64,000 nucleotides of DNA from Anaerolinea thermolimosa (GTDB taxonomy: Bacteria; Chloroflexota; Anaerolineae; Anaerolineales; Anaerolineaceae), in the NCBI RefSeq assembly GCF_001050195.2, contig NZ_DF967965.1, forward strand, positions 1,629,150-1,693,149, read 5' to 3'. The notes under the pieces are model-generated. The model saw nothing but the letters and a program-made list of their open reading frames with translations. It was not told where the DNA came from and searched no databases. Made by a program: the position numbers and the translations under genes. How positions within the stretch are numbered: position 1 is the stretch's first letter; every line of letters starts with the position of its first letter. Shown here one piece after another: positions 46,027-54,722 of the stretch.

Positions 46027-47331
46027 ATGGACGAGAAAACAGCCAAACGCTTAGGTTATATGGTAGTGGCGGCTTCCTGGCTGGCAGTTTTCTGCCTCTT
46101 TGGTTACCGCTCCACTTTTTCGGTGCTTCAGGGCCCCATGGCAAAAGCCATGGGCTGGAGTACATCACAAACTTCATTGGGTTATTCCCTGATGATGACC
46201 GTGTATGCCATTACCGCATTCTTCAGTGGAATGATCATCGACCGCTGGGGAAACCGGCCAGCCTATTTCATCGGCGCAGTGTTTGCCGCCTTGGGCTTTT
46301 TCCTGACCAGTAAGGTTGAAGCCTACTGGCAATATCTCCTGGTCTATGCGTTATTTGCGGGTATTGGCACGGGGATGTTATGGGTATCTTCCACGGTCTC
46401 AGTACGTAAATGGTACGTGGGACGTACATATGCCACTATGTGGGGCATTGCCTTCGCAGGTGCACCCATCGCCCAGGTGGTACTCAGTCTGGGGGTTAAA
46501 GCCGCCCTTTTGAAGACCGACTGGCGCGCTGCAATGGGCGTACTGGCCATTGTGGTCTTCATTGCTCTGATCCTGGCAGGAATTCTGGCACGTAAGAACC
46601 CCGAGGGGTATAACCTAAAGCCCTTCGGCCTGACCACCGGTGGAGCTTCTGCGAAAGAAGAGTATAACTGGAGCATCAAAGAAGCCTTCGGTAATTTTGC
46701 CATCTGGGGAACCATCCTGGCCTTCCTCACCAGTATGGTAGCCGAATTTCTCGTCTGGACACAAGTAGTTCGCTTCTGGACCGAAGACGCGAAACTCGAC
46801 CTTTCTGCAGCAACCAACCTTTACGTAGCCATCGGCCTCGCTGGGATCATCACCATGCCACTTATGGGCGTGGTGGCCGATAAACTGGTAGCAAAGTTTG
46901 GGATGGAAAGCAAAGCTCGCAAGACCATGCTGATCATCGCACCCATTTGCGGTGTAGTGGCCTGTGGATTACTGCTGGTGAGTCTGACGCCGGGAATGAC
47001 CATTGTCGCCGGACTGATCGCCTGTGTGCTATTTGCTATCTACTGGGCTATCGAACCCGGCGGGTGCGCTGGTTATGCCGGTGCGGTTTACGGTCGGAAG
47101 ACTCTGGGGAGAATTTGGGGCCTGGCAACACTCTTCGTCATGGGGATTGGCCCGGCCCTGGGTTCCTTCATGGGTGGATATCTCTTCGATACTACAGGAA
47201 CCTACCGCTACTCGATCCTCTTTGCCCTGTCTGCTTACATCATTTCAGCCATCGTGGCTTCCCTCCTGCCACTGGCTGCCCAACCTAAAACTGTTGCTGT
47301 TAAGGCAACGGAAGGAGCAACCGCAGACTGA
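46027..47331 (+). CDS. MFS transporter (oxalate/formate antiporter-like), HPAD-linked
   Basis: A 434-residue transporter with 12 predicted spans, started at the ATG at 46027 after a GAGGA site. FGYRSTFSVLQGPMAKAMGWS, FFSGMIIDRWGNRPAYF (MFS loop signature) and MLWVSSTVSVRKWY are typical of the OFA/monocarboxylate branch. Placed between hpdC and the activase gene, it is likely to import 4-hydroxyphenylacetate or export p-cresol or a product. Which one is not told by sequence. Confidence 0.85.
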   Translation: MDEKTAKRLGYMVVAASWLAVFCLFGYRSTFSVLQGPMAKAMGWSTSQTSLGYSLMMTVYAITAFFSGMIIDRWGNRPAYFIGAVFAALGFFLTSKVEAYWQYLLVYALFAGIGTGMLWVSSTVSVRKWYVGRTYATMWGIAFAGAPIAQVVLSLGVKAALLKTDWRAAMGVLAIVVFIALILAGILARKNPEGYNLKPFGLTTGGASAKEEYNWSIKEAFGNFAIWGTILAFLTSMVAEFLVWTQVVRFWTEDAKLDLSAATNLYVAIGLAGIITMPLMGVVADKLVAKFGMESKARKTMLIIAPICGVVACGLLLVSLTPGMTIVAGLIACVLFAIYWAIEPGGCAGYAGAVYGRKTLGRIWGLATLFVMGIGPALGSFMGGYLFDTTGTYRYSILFALSAYIISAIVASLLPLAAQPKTVAVKATEGATAD

Positions 47332-47347
47332 GGCCGGATGGATCCAA

Positions 47348-47390
47348 AGAGGCCGGCAGGTGGGAGCGAAACCTCATCTGCCGGTCCTCT
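47348..47390. repeat. Stem-loop between MFS gene and hpdA
   Basis: AGAGGCCGGCAG pairs with CTGCCGGTCCTCT (one bulge) around a loop of about 18 bases. No T run follows. It parallels the hairpin upstream of the MFS gene. Confidence 0.55.
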
Positions 47391-47412
47391 CTAGTGGTAA
47401 GAAGGAGCAAAA

Positions 47413-48378
47413 ATGAATGAAGAAAAGGGGTTAATCTTTGATATCCAGGGCTATTCTGTACACGATGGGCCAGGATGCCGGACACTTGTCTTCTTAAAAG
47501 GGTGTCCACTCGATTGCGCCTGGTGTTCTAATCCGGAAGGTAAACAATACAAACCCGAAATCATGTATCGGGCAACCAAGTGTATGCATCTCACCCAGGG
47601 ATGTGAGCGCTGTATTACGGCCTGCCCGGAAGGAGCCATTCAAAAGAATGCTCCAACTAACGGCCACGAGGAAACACCCCCTCTGGTACTTGACCGAACG
47701 AAATGTCAGCACTGCCGTGATTTTGACTGTTCCACCCTCTGCTACTTCGAGGCGCTGAAAATATGCGGGCGTTGGTATACCGTCTCCGAATTAATGCGTG
47801 TTCTCAAACGCGATCAGCAGTACTGGGGAGGAAATGGAGGTGTCACTTTTTCGGGAGGTGAACCTCTTATGCAACGCCGCTTCATTCAGGCAGTTCTGGA
47901 ATCCTGCCATGACGCTTACATCCATACGGCCGTAGAAACCAGTGCTTACATCGAGTCTGGAGCCTTTATCGAACTGATGCGCCTGGTTCAATGGGCCTTT
48001 ATCGACATCAAACAAATGGATCCGGAAAAACATAAAGCCGGAACAGGGGTCTCCAACGAATTGATCCTTCACAATATCGCTCTTCTGGGACGTTCAAACT
48101 GGCCCGGTCGCCTGGTCATTCGAATGCCCGTGATCCCCGGTTTTAACGATGATGACGAGAATATCTTGAAAACTGCAGAATTTCTCCGGCAACTGGGCCT
48201 GGTAGAGATGAACATCTTACCTTTCCACCGCCTTGGCGATTCCAAGTGGTCCCAACTTGGGGAACTCTATCCTTACCGTGAATTTACCGCCACCCCCGAA
48301 GAAAAAATGGCACACATTCAAAACCTCTTCCTGAGCCAGCAAATCGCCTGTTACGTGGGATCTGAAACGCCGTTTTAA
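47413..48378 (+). CDS. hpdA: HPAD activating enzyme (radical SAM)
   Basis: A 321-residue glycyl-radical-enzyme activase. The radical SAM cluster is bound by Cys31, Cys35 and Cys38 (GCPLDCAWCSN). An insert with two ferredoxin-like clusters follows (CERCITACPEGA and CQHCRDFDCSTLCYFEA), as in other decarboxylase/dehydratase activases. FSGGEPLMQ is the SAM-binding GGEP region and MNILPFHRLG the C-terminal motif. It makes the glycyl radical on Gly887 of HpdB. GAAGGAG precedes the start. Confidence 0.93.
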   Translation: MNEEKGLIFDIQGYSVHDGPGCRTLVFLKGCPLDCAWCSNPEGKQYKPEIMYRATKCMHLTQGCERCITACPEGAIQKNAPTNGHEETPPLVLDRTKCQHCRDFDCSTLCYFEALKICGRWYTVSELMRVLKRDQQYWGGNGGVTFSGGEPLMQRRFIQAVLESCHDAYIHTAVETSAYIESGAFIELMRLVQWAFIDIKQMDPEKHKAGTGVSNELILHNIALLGRSNWPGRLVIRMPVIPGFNDDDENILKTAEFLRQLGLVEMNILPFHRLGDSKWSQLGELYPYREFTATPEEKMAHIQNLFLSQQIACYVGSETPF

Positions 48379-48399
48379 CCTGTGATTATCCGGTAAACA

Positions 48400-48439
48400 G
48401 GAGGGCAGACTCTGGCAAGAAGTGAGCTGCCCTTTTTTT
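48400..48439 (+). terminator. Terminator of the hpd operon
   Basis: AGGGCAG and CTGCCCT pair around an 18-base loop and a run of seven T's follows, 22 bases after the hpdA stop. Confidence 0.82.
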
Positions 48440-48552
48440 CACCACAAAGTGCCCAATTCTCTAGCAATACAGCTCATTCTTTACAAACTGACTGCCTCCT
48501 GTTCACTCTCTCCCAGAGAGCCGATTTCCCACTTCAGGCCTCAAGCCCATTC

Positions 48553-49680
48553 TTAAGACCGGTGATGGAGAATTAGATCCAGCTTTTCAAACGCTTTCAA
48601 TCCATGCCCTGTCAGAGCGATCACAATGATCTCTTTTTTTGATGAAAATTGGATCGCCTGATTAAGTGCGGCCATCGCAGCCGCCCCGGTCGGTTCAATG
48701 TATAATCCCATCTTTCCCAACTTAATAAGGGCGGCTTTAATCTCGTCATCAGAAACCGAGACAATGGTCCCCCGGGAGTCTTTCAAAGCCTGCAGTATTT
48801 GTTTCGCTCGTACCGGCCTGGCAATTGCAATTCCTTCAGCAAGGGTGTCCTGCCATGTGGTTGAGGCAAATTCCGCATCAGGATATTGAAACATTCTTTC
48901 AAGTGGATTACAGGCTGCGGACTGGACCCCAATGATACGCGGAAGTTTTTGAATCACTCCACAGAGGAATAACTCTGAAAATCCAATGTACGCCCCTAAC
49001 AAAAGGGTGCCATTACCTACCGGAAGCACAAGAACATCAGGAACTCGCCCACCAAGTTGTTCCCATACCTCATAGGCAAAGGTTTTTGTTCCCTGGAAAA
49101 AGAACGCATTCCAACAATGACTTGCGTAATACTTGTCCTTAGCTGCATTGTGCACTGCTGACGCTGTTTCTTCCCTGGAGCCTGGGATCTTCCGCACAAG
49201 GGCACCGTACATCTTTAGTTGAGACAGTTTTGCCGGTGCTGTTTTTTCAGGCACAAAAATTTCACAGGTGATATTGGCTTTGGCACAGTAAGCCGCAATG
49301 GCACATCCAGCATTTCCGGAAGAATCTTCAACAACGCTACGAATTCCTAATGTTTGAATATGACTGACCAGGACAGATGCTCCACGATCTTTATAAGACC
49401 CTGTTTGAAAGAGATGGTCATGCTTAAGATAAACCGCTCGATCATCCACCGGAAACGCTGTAAGTGGAGTCATCCCCTCTTGAAAAGTTATTGCTTTTGA
49501 AAGCGGAACTGGAAGTGCTTTATGGTACCTCCAAAGCCCCGGAACAGCACGGTCAATCCAGTCACGGGTAAAAGCAAAATCCATTTCAAGATCCAGGAGG
49601 CCGCCGCATTGATTACATTTCCAAACGGGTTCTCGATAATCATAAGCATACCCACAGGAGGAGCAACGTAAGACAGGCAC
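48553..49680 (-). CDS. thrC: Threonine synthase
   Basis: A 375-residue PLP enzyme converting O-phosphohomoserine to threonine. It has an N-terminal zinc ribbon (CSSCGYAYDY then CNQCGG), the PLP Lys in GSYKDRGA, the SSGNAGCAIAAY phosphate loop and the PVGNGTLLLGAY motif. It starts with GTG after GGAG and is alone on this strand, divergent from the pyrophosphatase. Its substrate could be a related beta-substituted amino acid, since this is a broad family. Confidence 0.88.
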   Translation of the reverse strand: MPVLRCSSCGYAYDYREPVWKCNQCGGLLDLEMDFAFTRDWIDRAVPGLWRYHKALPVPLSKAITFQEGMTPLTAFPVDDRAVYLKHDHLFQTGSYKDRGASVLVSHIQTLGIRSVVEDSSGNAGCAIAAYCAKANITCEIFVPEKTAPAKLSQLKMYGALVRKIPGSREETASAVHNAAKDKYYASHCWNAFFFQGTKTFAYEVWEQLGGRVPDVLVLPVGNGTLLLGAYIGFSELFLCGVIQKLPRIIGVQSAACNPLERMFQYPDAEFASTTWQDTLAEGIAIARPVRAKQILQALKDSRGTIVSVSDDEIKAALIKLGKMGLYIEPTGAAAMAALNQAIQFSSKKEIIVIALTGHGLKAFEKLDLILHHRS

Positions 49681-49768
49681 AGGTTTTTCTCCAATTTAAA
49701 AGCAATTTCCTCTTGATTATATAAGACCCCTTATAATAAGACCAACTCTTGGATTGATGGAGGAGAAT

Positions 49769-50377
49769 GTGGCGTTTCCGAAACCTTTTTATCGATGGAG
49801 GCCTCATCCCTGGCATGGGTTAGAGATTGGCCCCAATCCGCCTCAAGTGGTTCATGCCTATATAGAAATCACCCCCTTTGATCTGGTCAAGTATGAGGTA
49901 GATAAAGTGACAGGGTATTTACGGGTAGATCGCCCTCAGCGTAGTTCTTCTCAGCCGCCTACCCTGTACGGGTTCATCCCCCGAACCTTTTGCGGTAATA
50001 ATGTCGGAAAGGTATTTCCAAAACATCAGGTGGGAGATGGTGACCCGCTGGATATCTGTGTCATCAGTGAGCGTCCTATTACTAAATCCGAAGTAGTATT
50101 AAGTGCCCGTGTGGTTGGCGGGATGCGTATGATCGATAACGATGAAGCAGACGATAAAGTGATCGCCATTCTCGCCAACGACAATTATTGGGAAAATATA
50201 AACGACATCGCCCAACTTCCCAGTGTCCTGGTAGAGCGACTCCGGCATTATTTTGGAACGTATAAATTAATCCCCGGCAAGGAAAATTTGACTTATATTG
50301 AGAATGTTTATAATGCTGAAAAAGCGATGGAAGTGGTCCAGGCAGCCATTTTAGATTACGAGCAAATGTTTGGTTGA
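49769..50377 (+). CDS. ppa: Soluble inorganic pyrophosphatase, family I
   Basis: A protein of about 202 residues that hydrolyses pyrophosphate to two phosphates. The catalytic block [10 protein letters not shown] and [12 protein letters not shown] with LRHYFGTYK are diagnostic. I start it at GTG 49769, which has GGAGG five bases before; ATG 49757 gives four more residues but no site. A TATAAT lies at 49732-49737. Together with the membrane pyrophosphatase (24172), the cell has both dissipative and energy-conserving ways to remove PPi. Confidence 0.92.
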   Translation: MAFPKPFYRWRPHPWHGLEIGPNPPQVVHAYIEITPFDLVKYEVDKVTGYLRVDRPQRSSSQPPTLYGFIPRTFCGNNVGKVFPKHQVGDGDPLDICVISERPITKSEVVLSARVVGGMRMIDNDEADDKVIAILANDNYWENINDIAQLPSVLVERLRHYFGTYKLIPGKENLTYIENVYNAEKAMEVVQAAILDYEQMFG

Positions 50378-50405
50378 TCACCATCCGGTGAGTTAGCCAA
50401 TTGGA

Positions 50406-50900
50406 TTAAGGGGACGTGCGAATACAGGCAAGCACTTCCCCTTTATCTATTTTATCTCCTGGCTTTTTACTCAATCTCTCTATTTTCCCAGGCAGGTGCG
50501 CACGGATTTCCATTTGCATTTTCATCGATTCAATGATCAGCACCACATCTCCCGCTTGTACTGCCTGGCCATTGACAGCTAACAATTGAACCACCACGCC
50601 AGGCATTGGGGCAAGAATTTCATCCTGTGAATGAGTAGCCCTCCCGTTACGAATTTTTACCGAGTTTCTTTCCACTCGCACCATCAGATGGCGCTGATTT
50701 ACCACCACTGACACACGCCCTGCATCCATTGGCTTTAACAGCATCTCAACTTTCTGCTTGTCACGTTCTACCAGGTAGAGCCCATTACTATTGAGTTGCT
50801 GCAATTGCATATCCATTAGCCGACCGTTGACTTTATACTGGCCAGGTTGAATTTCCACCCGATATTCTTTTCTTCCAACCGTCACATGATAGATTGCCAT
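50406..50900 (-). CDS. Biotin carboxyl carrier protein
   Basis: A 164-residue subunit started at the ATG at 50900 after GGAGGGG. The N-terminal half is a beta-rich BT-like docking region. The C-terminal half is a biotinyl domain with the modified Lys127 in IIESMKMQMEI and APMPGVVVQL. It is the last gene of a three-gene operon with biotin carboxylase and carboxyltransferase. The carboxylase moves carboxybiotin to an acyl-CoA. Confidence 0.93.
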   Translation of the reverse strand: MAIYHVTVGRKEYRVEIQPGQYKVNGRLMDMQLQQLNSNGLYLVERDKQKVEMLLKPMDAGRVSVVVNQRHLMVRVERNSVKIRNGRATHSQDEILAPMPGVVVQLLAVNGQAVQAGDVVLIIESMKMQMEIRAHLPGKIERLSKKPGDKIDKGEVLACIRTSP

Positions 50901-50910
50901 GCTACCCCTC

Positions 50911-52392
50911 CTAAGGAGTTCCTCGCATCTGTTCTCGCCAGGCTGTAGCCAGCCAGATACTTCCATGAGTTTTTTTCTGAGATTCTTTCCTGGAATGATG
51001 GGTAACCAGTGCAGCAGCTAATGCTATCTCTTCTTCAATCGATGACTCCTGCCTCAATGGAATCAACTTGAAATGGTCGAGATAGGTAGTATTGGCGTTT
51101 CCTCCAATAAATTTCTCACTGGCTAAAATCTGCTGAAGAAACTCAATGTTCGTGAGAATACCTACCAGCCGATATTCTACAAGTGCCCGTTGGAGTCTTC
51201 GAATCGCATGATCACGATTTTCTCCCCAGGCAATCACTTTAGCCACCATGGAATCGTAGTCCGTTGTAATTTCCATGCCGGTAAACAGGGCGCTATCTAC
51301 TCTGATTCCCGGCCCTCCCGGCTCATGAAGGTACTCTACCGTCCCCGTAGCAGGAATAAAATTATTTTCTGCATCCTCGGCTAAAATTCGCGCCTCAATT
51401 GCCCATCCCTGCAACGCAACCTGATCCTGGAAATACCCCATCCTGCCATTTACTGCCAGTTCTAGTTGCGCGGCAACCAGATCGGTTCGGGTGACCATCT
51501 CTGTCACGGTGTGCTCTACTTGAATCCGTGGATTCACCTCTATGAAGAAGAAATGACCTTCCTCGTCCATCAGGAATTCCACCGTACCGAGGCTGCGGTA
51601 ACGAAGCATTTTCGCAAGACGAACGGCATACTCATACAACTCATTTCTTTGTTCATCAGTGAGACCAGGTGCAGGGGCTTCTTCGATCAATTTTTGATGC
51701 CGGCGCTGGATAGAACATTCCCTCTCTCCCAGGCAAACAACATCACCTTGCCCATCGCCAAGGATTTGGACTTCAATGTGGCGGGCAGATTGGACCAATT
51801 GCTCCAAATAGACCGTGTCATTCCCAAAGGCCGCCAGTGCTTCTTTTTGAGCCGATTCAAGCATAAAGGAGAATTCTTCTGGATTTTTAACCAGCCTGAT
51901 ACCTCTCCCACCCCCACCCGAGACGGCCTTAATGAGAATCGGATATGGTACCTGCCTAGCCAGGTTGACTGGAATACTCTCCCCTAGAGGAACATCCGAA
52001 CCTGCAAGTACCGGTAACCCTGCCTCACGAGCGATCTTCCGCGCGGCCAGCTTATCGCCGGTTAAGGAAAGCACCTCAGGGGTAGGGCCAATGAAAGTCA
52101 ACCCGTTTTGCTCGACCTCTCGGGCAAAATCCGCATTCTCCGAGAGAAACCCGTACCCGGGATGTATCGCTTTCGCCCCCACCTGTAAGGCCGCGTGTAA
52201 AATCGACTTTCCATTCAGGTAACTTTGCGCCGCAGGGGTTGGCCCGATAGCTACTGCTTCGTCTGCATATCGAACATGCAGAGCATTTTTATCGGCCTCA
52301 GAATAAACAGCCACACTTTTTAAGCCAAATTCCCGGCACGTCCTCATGATCCGAATGGCTATTTCACCACGATTAGCAACCAGAATCTTCAT
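50911..52392 (-). CDS. Biotin carboxylase subunit of an acyl-CoA carboxylase
   Basis: A 493-residue ATP-grasp enzyme that carboxylates biotin. KILVANRGEIAIRIMRTC, the glycine-rich KAVSGGGGRGIRLV, the ECSIQRRHQKLIEEAP and FIEVNPRIQVEHTVTE motifs are complete. Its start is 10 bases after the carboxyltransferase gene stop and it ends 10 bases before the BCCP start, so all three form an operon with a single substrate-specific subunit. Confidence 0.95.
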   Translation of the reverse strand: MKILVANRGEIAIRIMRTCREFGLKSVAVYSEADKNALHVRYADEAVAIGPTPAAQSYLNGKSILHAALQVGAKAIHPGYGFLSENADFAREVEQNGLTFIGPTPEVLSLTGDKLAARKIAREAGLPVLAGSDVPLGESIPVNLARQVPYPILIKAVSGGGGRGIRLVKNPEEFSFMLESAQKEALAAFGNDTVYLEQLVQSARHIEVQILGDGQGDVVCLGERECSIQRRHQKLIEEAPAPGLTDEQRNELYEYAVRLAKMLRYRSLGTVEFLMDEEGHFFFIEVNPRIQVEHTVTEMVTRTDLVAAQLELAVNGRMGYFQDQVALQGWAIEARILAEDAENNFIPATGTVEYLHEPGGPGIRVDSALFTGMEITTDYDSMVAKVIAWGENRDHAIRRLQRALVEYRLVGILTNIEFLQQILASEKFIGGNANTTYLDHFKLIPLRQESSIEEEIALAAALVTHHSRKESQKKTHGSIWLATAWREQMRGTP

Positions 52393-52401
52393 AGCGTTAT
52401 G

Positions 52402-53943
52402 TCATAAAGGCAGGTTAGTATGTTTACGAGCTGGAGTTGGTGCTCTTTTCTCTTTCAATACCTCCAGCGCTGCGGCAATTTTTAGCCGGGTTTCCTGGGG
52501 TTGAATAATCGCATCCAGATAACCTCTGCTGGCTGCCACCAGTGGAGTCGCCAGCTCGGCTCGATATTGCTCAATCAAAGCTGTCTCCAGCTGTTGGGTA
52601 TTATCTGCGGAGGACAGCTCTTTCCGATAAATGATCCGCACTGCACCTTCTGGACCCATCACGGCTATTTCTGCGGTAGGCCAGGCAAAATTTATATCTC
52701 CACGTAAGTGCTTGGACGACATCACAATATAGGCTCCGCCATACGCTTTTCGGAGAATTACAGAAACCTTTGGAACCGTTGCTTCCGCATACGCAAAAAT
52801 TAGCTTAGCGCCATGACGAATGACCCCATGATATTCCTGATCTACGCCGGGAAGAAAACCCGGTGTATCCACCAGGGTTACCAGAGGAATATGGAAGGCA
52901 TCACAAAACCGAATAAAACGTGCCCCTTTATCTGAAGCATCAATATCCAGAACTCCCGCCAGTACTGCCGGTTGATTCGCTACAATACCCACCGGTTGAC
53001 CATCAATCCGTGCAAATCCAACCACCAGATTCTGAGCAAAGGCTTCCTGCACTTCAAGAAATTCTCCCTGATCGACCAGCCTTTCGATCACTTGATGAAT
53101 GTCGTAAGGTTTATGCGGAACATCCGGCACAATTTCTGAAATATCCTCCAGGAGTCGGGTCGGTGGATCCTCTGTAGCCTGAATATCTGGGGGGGTTAAA
53201 TTATTAGAGGGCAAATAAGAAAGCAACCAGCGCACCTTGGTCATTAACCTCTCTTCATCCGGCTCAGTAAAATGAGCCACCCCGCTTTGAGCTGTGTGGA
53301 CTTTAGCCCCTCCCAGAGTAGCAAAATCAACCTCTTCGCCGGTCACCGCCTTGATCACTTCTGGACCGGTAATAAACATATACGAATTTTCTTCGGTCAT
53401 GAAGATAAAGTCAGTAATAGCCGGGGAATACACCGCCCCACCAGCACAGGGCCCAAGGATAATGGATATTTGGGGAATGACTCCCGACGCTCGCATATTC
53501 CGGTAGAAAATTTCGCCATATGCTGCTAACGCATCCACCCCCTCCTGAATACGCGCTCCGCCCGAATCGTTGATGGCGATTAGGGGTGCCCCATTTTGAT
53601 AGGCCAGATCCATAATTTTGGCGATTTTTAACCCGTGAGCTTCCCCCAGTGATCCTCCCATAATTGTGAAATCTTGAGAATAAAGATAAACTGTCTTACC
53701 ATCTACCTTTCCCCACCCCGTGATCACACCATCGGTGAACGGGCGATGTTTTTCCATCCCAAATTGATTGGAACGGTGGGTAACAAAGAGATCAATCTCA
53801 TGGAAAGAACCGGGGTCAACCAGCAAATCAATCCGCTCGCGGGCGGTTTTTTTCCCTCTCGCGTGTTGCCTGTCGATAGCTTCCTTGCCTCCCCCACTCA
53901 TTGCCTGAGCCATTAGATGATTGAGATCTTCGTGAAGCGTCAT
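52402..53943 (-). CDS. Acyl-CoA carboxyltransferase subunit (AccD/PccB type)
   Basis: A 513-residue fused alpha/beta carboxyltransferase. IMGGSLGEAHGLKIAK, NDSGGARIQEGVDAL, GPCAGGAVYSPA and RKAYGGAYIVMSSKHL are the family motifs. Ile406 in GGAYIVM lies where propionyl-CoA carboxylases have Asp and acetyl-CoA-accepting enzymes have Ile, so acetyl-CoA or broad specificity is favoured. No membrane decarboxylase subunits are near, so this is a carboxylase and not a sodium-pump methylmalonyl-CoA decarboxylase. Confidence 0.92.
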   Translation of the reverse strand: MTLHEDLNHLMAQAMSGGGKEAIDRQHARGKKTARERIDLLVDPGSFHEIDLFVTHRSNQFGMEKHRPFTDGVITGWGKVDGKTVYLYSQDFTIMGGSLGEAHGLKIAKIMDLAYQNGAPLIAINDSGGARIQEGVDALAAYGEIFYRNMRASGVIPQISIILGPCAGGAVYSPAITDFIFMTEENSYMFITGPEVIKAVTGEEVDFATLGGAKVHTAQSGVAHFTEPDEERLMTKVRWLLSYLPSNNLTPPDIQATEDPPTRLLEDISEIVPDVPHKPYDIHQVIERLVDQGEFLEVQEAFAQNLVVGFARIDGQPVGIVANQPAVLAGVLDIDASDKGARFIRFCDAFHIPLVTLVDTPGFLPGVDQEYHGVIRHGAKLIFAYAEATVPKVSVILRKAYGGAYIVMSSKHLRGDINFAWPTAEIAVMGPEGAVRIIYRKELSSADNTQQLETALIEQYRAELATPLVAASRGYLDAIIQPQETRLKIAAALEVLKEKRAPTPARKHTNLPL

Positions 53944-54036
53944 CGATTGCCTTTCAGCCCGAGTGAATTTTCTGACACGTCTATCAAAACCCTGAACTAT
54001 CCTCTTGGTTTCGCCCCGAAAATATTCTCCAGTCTT

Positions 54037-54082
54037 AAAAAAACCAATAACCCCTGCTCATGATTTTGCAAGAGTTATTGGT
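54037..54082 (-). terminator. Terminator of the acd-iorA-iorB operon
   Basis: Read on the minus strand, ACCAATAAC and GTTATTGGT pair around a 22-base loop and seven T's follow, 20 bases after the iorB stop. Confidence 0.85.
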
Positions 54083-54101
54083 GATTATAAACCCATTTGA
54101 T

Positions 54102-54722
54102 TTACATTTGGCTAATCGATAAATGGTTTCCTAAATAATAAGCTTCCTGGTTTTGGATAAGATAATTCCCAGGAACGCGTTCTGTAATTGCTCCAAGCAT
54201 AATCTCATCTGGCAAACCCAACCATTGGGCCAGTGCCCCCAGAAGAATTACATTCATCAGCCTGGGATTTCCAAGCTGCTCAGCCAACCCGGTGCCATTT
54301 ACCCATACCACGTTGCGGCTTACAGAAGATAGAGCCTCAACAATTTGTGTATTGGTTGGATAAGAGACTTTTCCCTGAATAACCGGTATGGGTAAGATTG
54401 CCCCATCGTTCAGCATAATCCAGGCGTCTTTCTTCAAATAATCGCAAAATCTTAACGCTTCAAGTTTTTCAAAGGCGATCATGATATCTCCCCCTCCTTT
54501 ACCAACAATGGGAGAGAAGACCTTTACCCCCCATCTTACCTGAGATAAAACTGATCCTCCTCTTTGAGACATCCCATGGATTTCAGCTTTTTTTACATCC
54601 AACCCCAGTTTTAAACCTGCCTCGGCCAGAATATCACTGGCCAGGATAGTTCCCTGTCCACCCACCCCAACTAATAGAAAGCTTATTCCTTTAGAAATAG
54701 TATCCCGATTAACGAGCGGCAT
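54102..54722 (-). CDS. iorB: Indolepyruvate:ferredoxin oxidoreductase beta subunit
   Basis: A 206-residue gamma/beta-type subunit of the 2-oxoacid:ferredoxin oxidoreductase family. LVGVGGQGTILASDILAEAGL, the KKAEIHGMSQRGG and GGGDIMIAFEKLEAL motifs are typical of IorB. The ATG at 54722 has GGAGG six bases before; the ATG at 54728 lacks spacing. It overlaps iorA by 14 bases. It helps oxidise aryl pyruvates to aryl acetyl-CoA, reducing ferredoxin. Confidence 0.93.
   Translation of the reverse strand: MPLVNRDTISKGISFLLVGVGGQGTILASDILAEAGLKLGLDVKKAEIHGMSQRGGSVLSQVRWGVKVFSPIVGKGGGDIMIAFEKLEALRFCDYLKKDAWIMLNDGAILPIPVIQGKVSYPTNTQIVEALSSVSRNVVWVNGTGLAEQLGNPRLMNVILLGALAQWLGLPDEIMLGAITERVPGNYLIQNQEAYYLGNHLSISQM

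Noticed and set aside
47024-47416. A 130-codon plus-strand frame overlapping the end of the MFS gene
   Set aside because: Composition is that of a shifted frame of the transporter and it overlaps both the MFS and hpdA genes.
52402-53943. Methylmalonyl-CoA decarboxylase alpha subunit
   Set aside because: The gene is in an operon with biotin carboxylase and BCCP and no membrane decarboxylase subunit is near.
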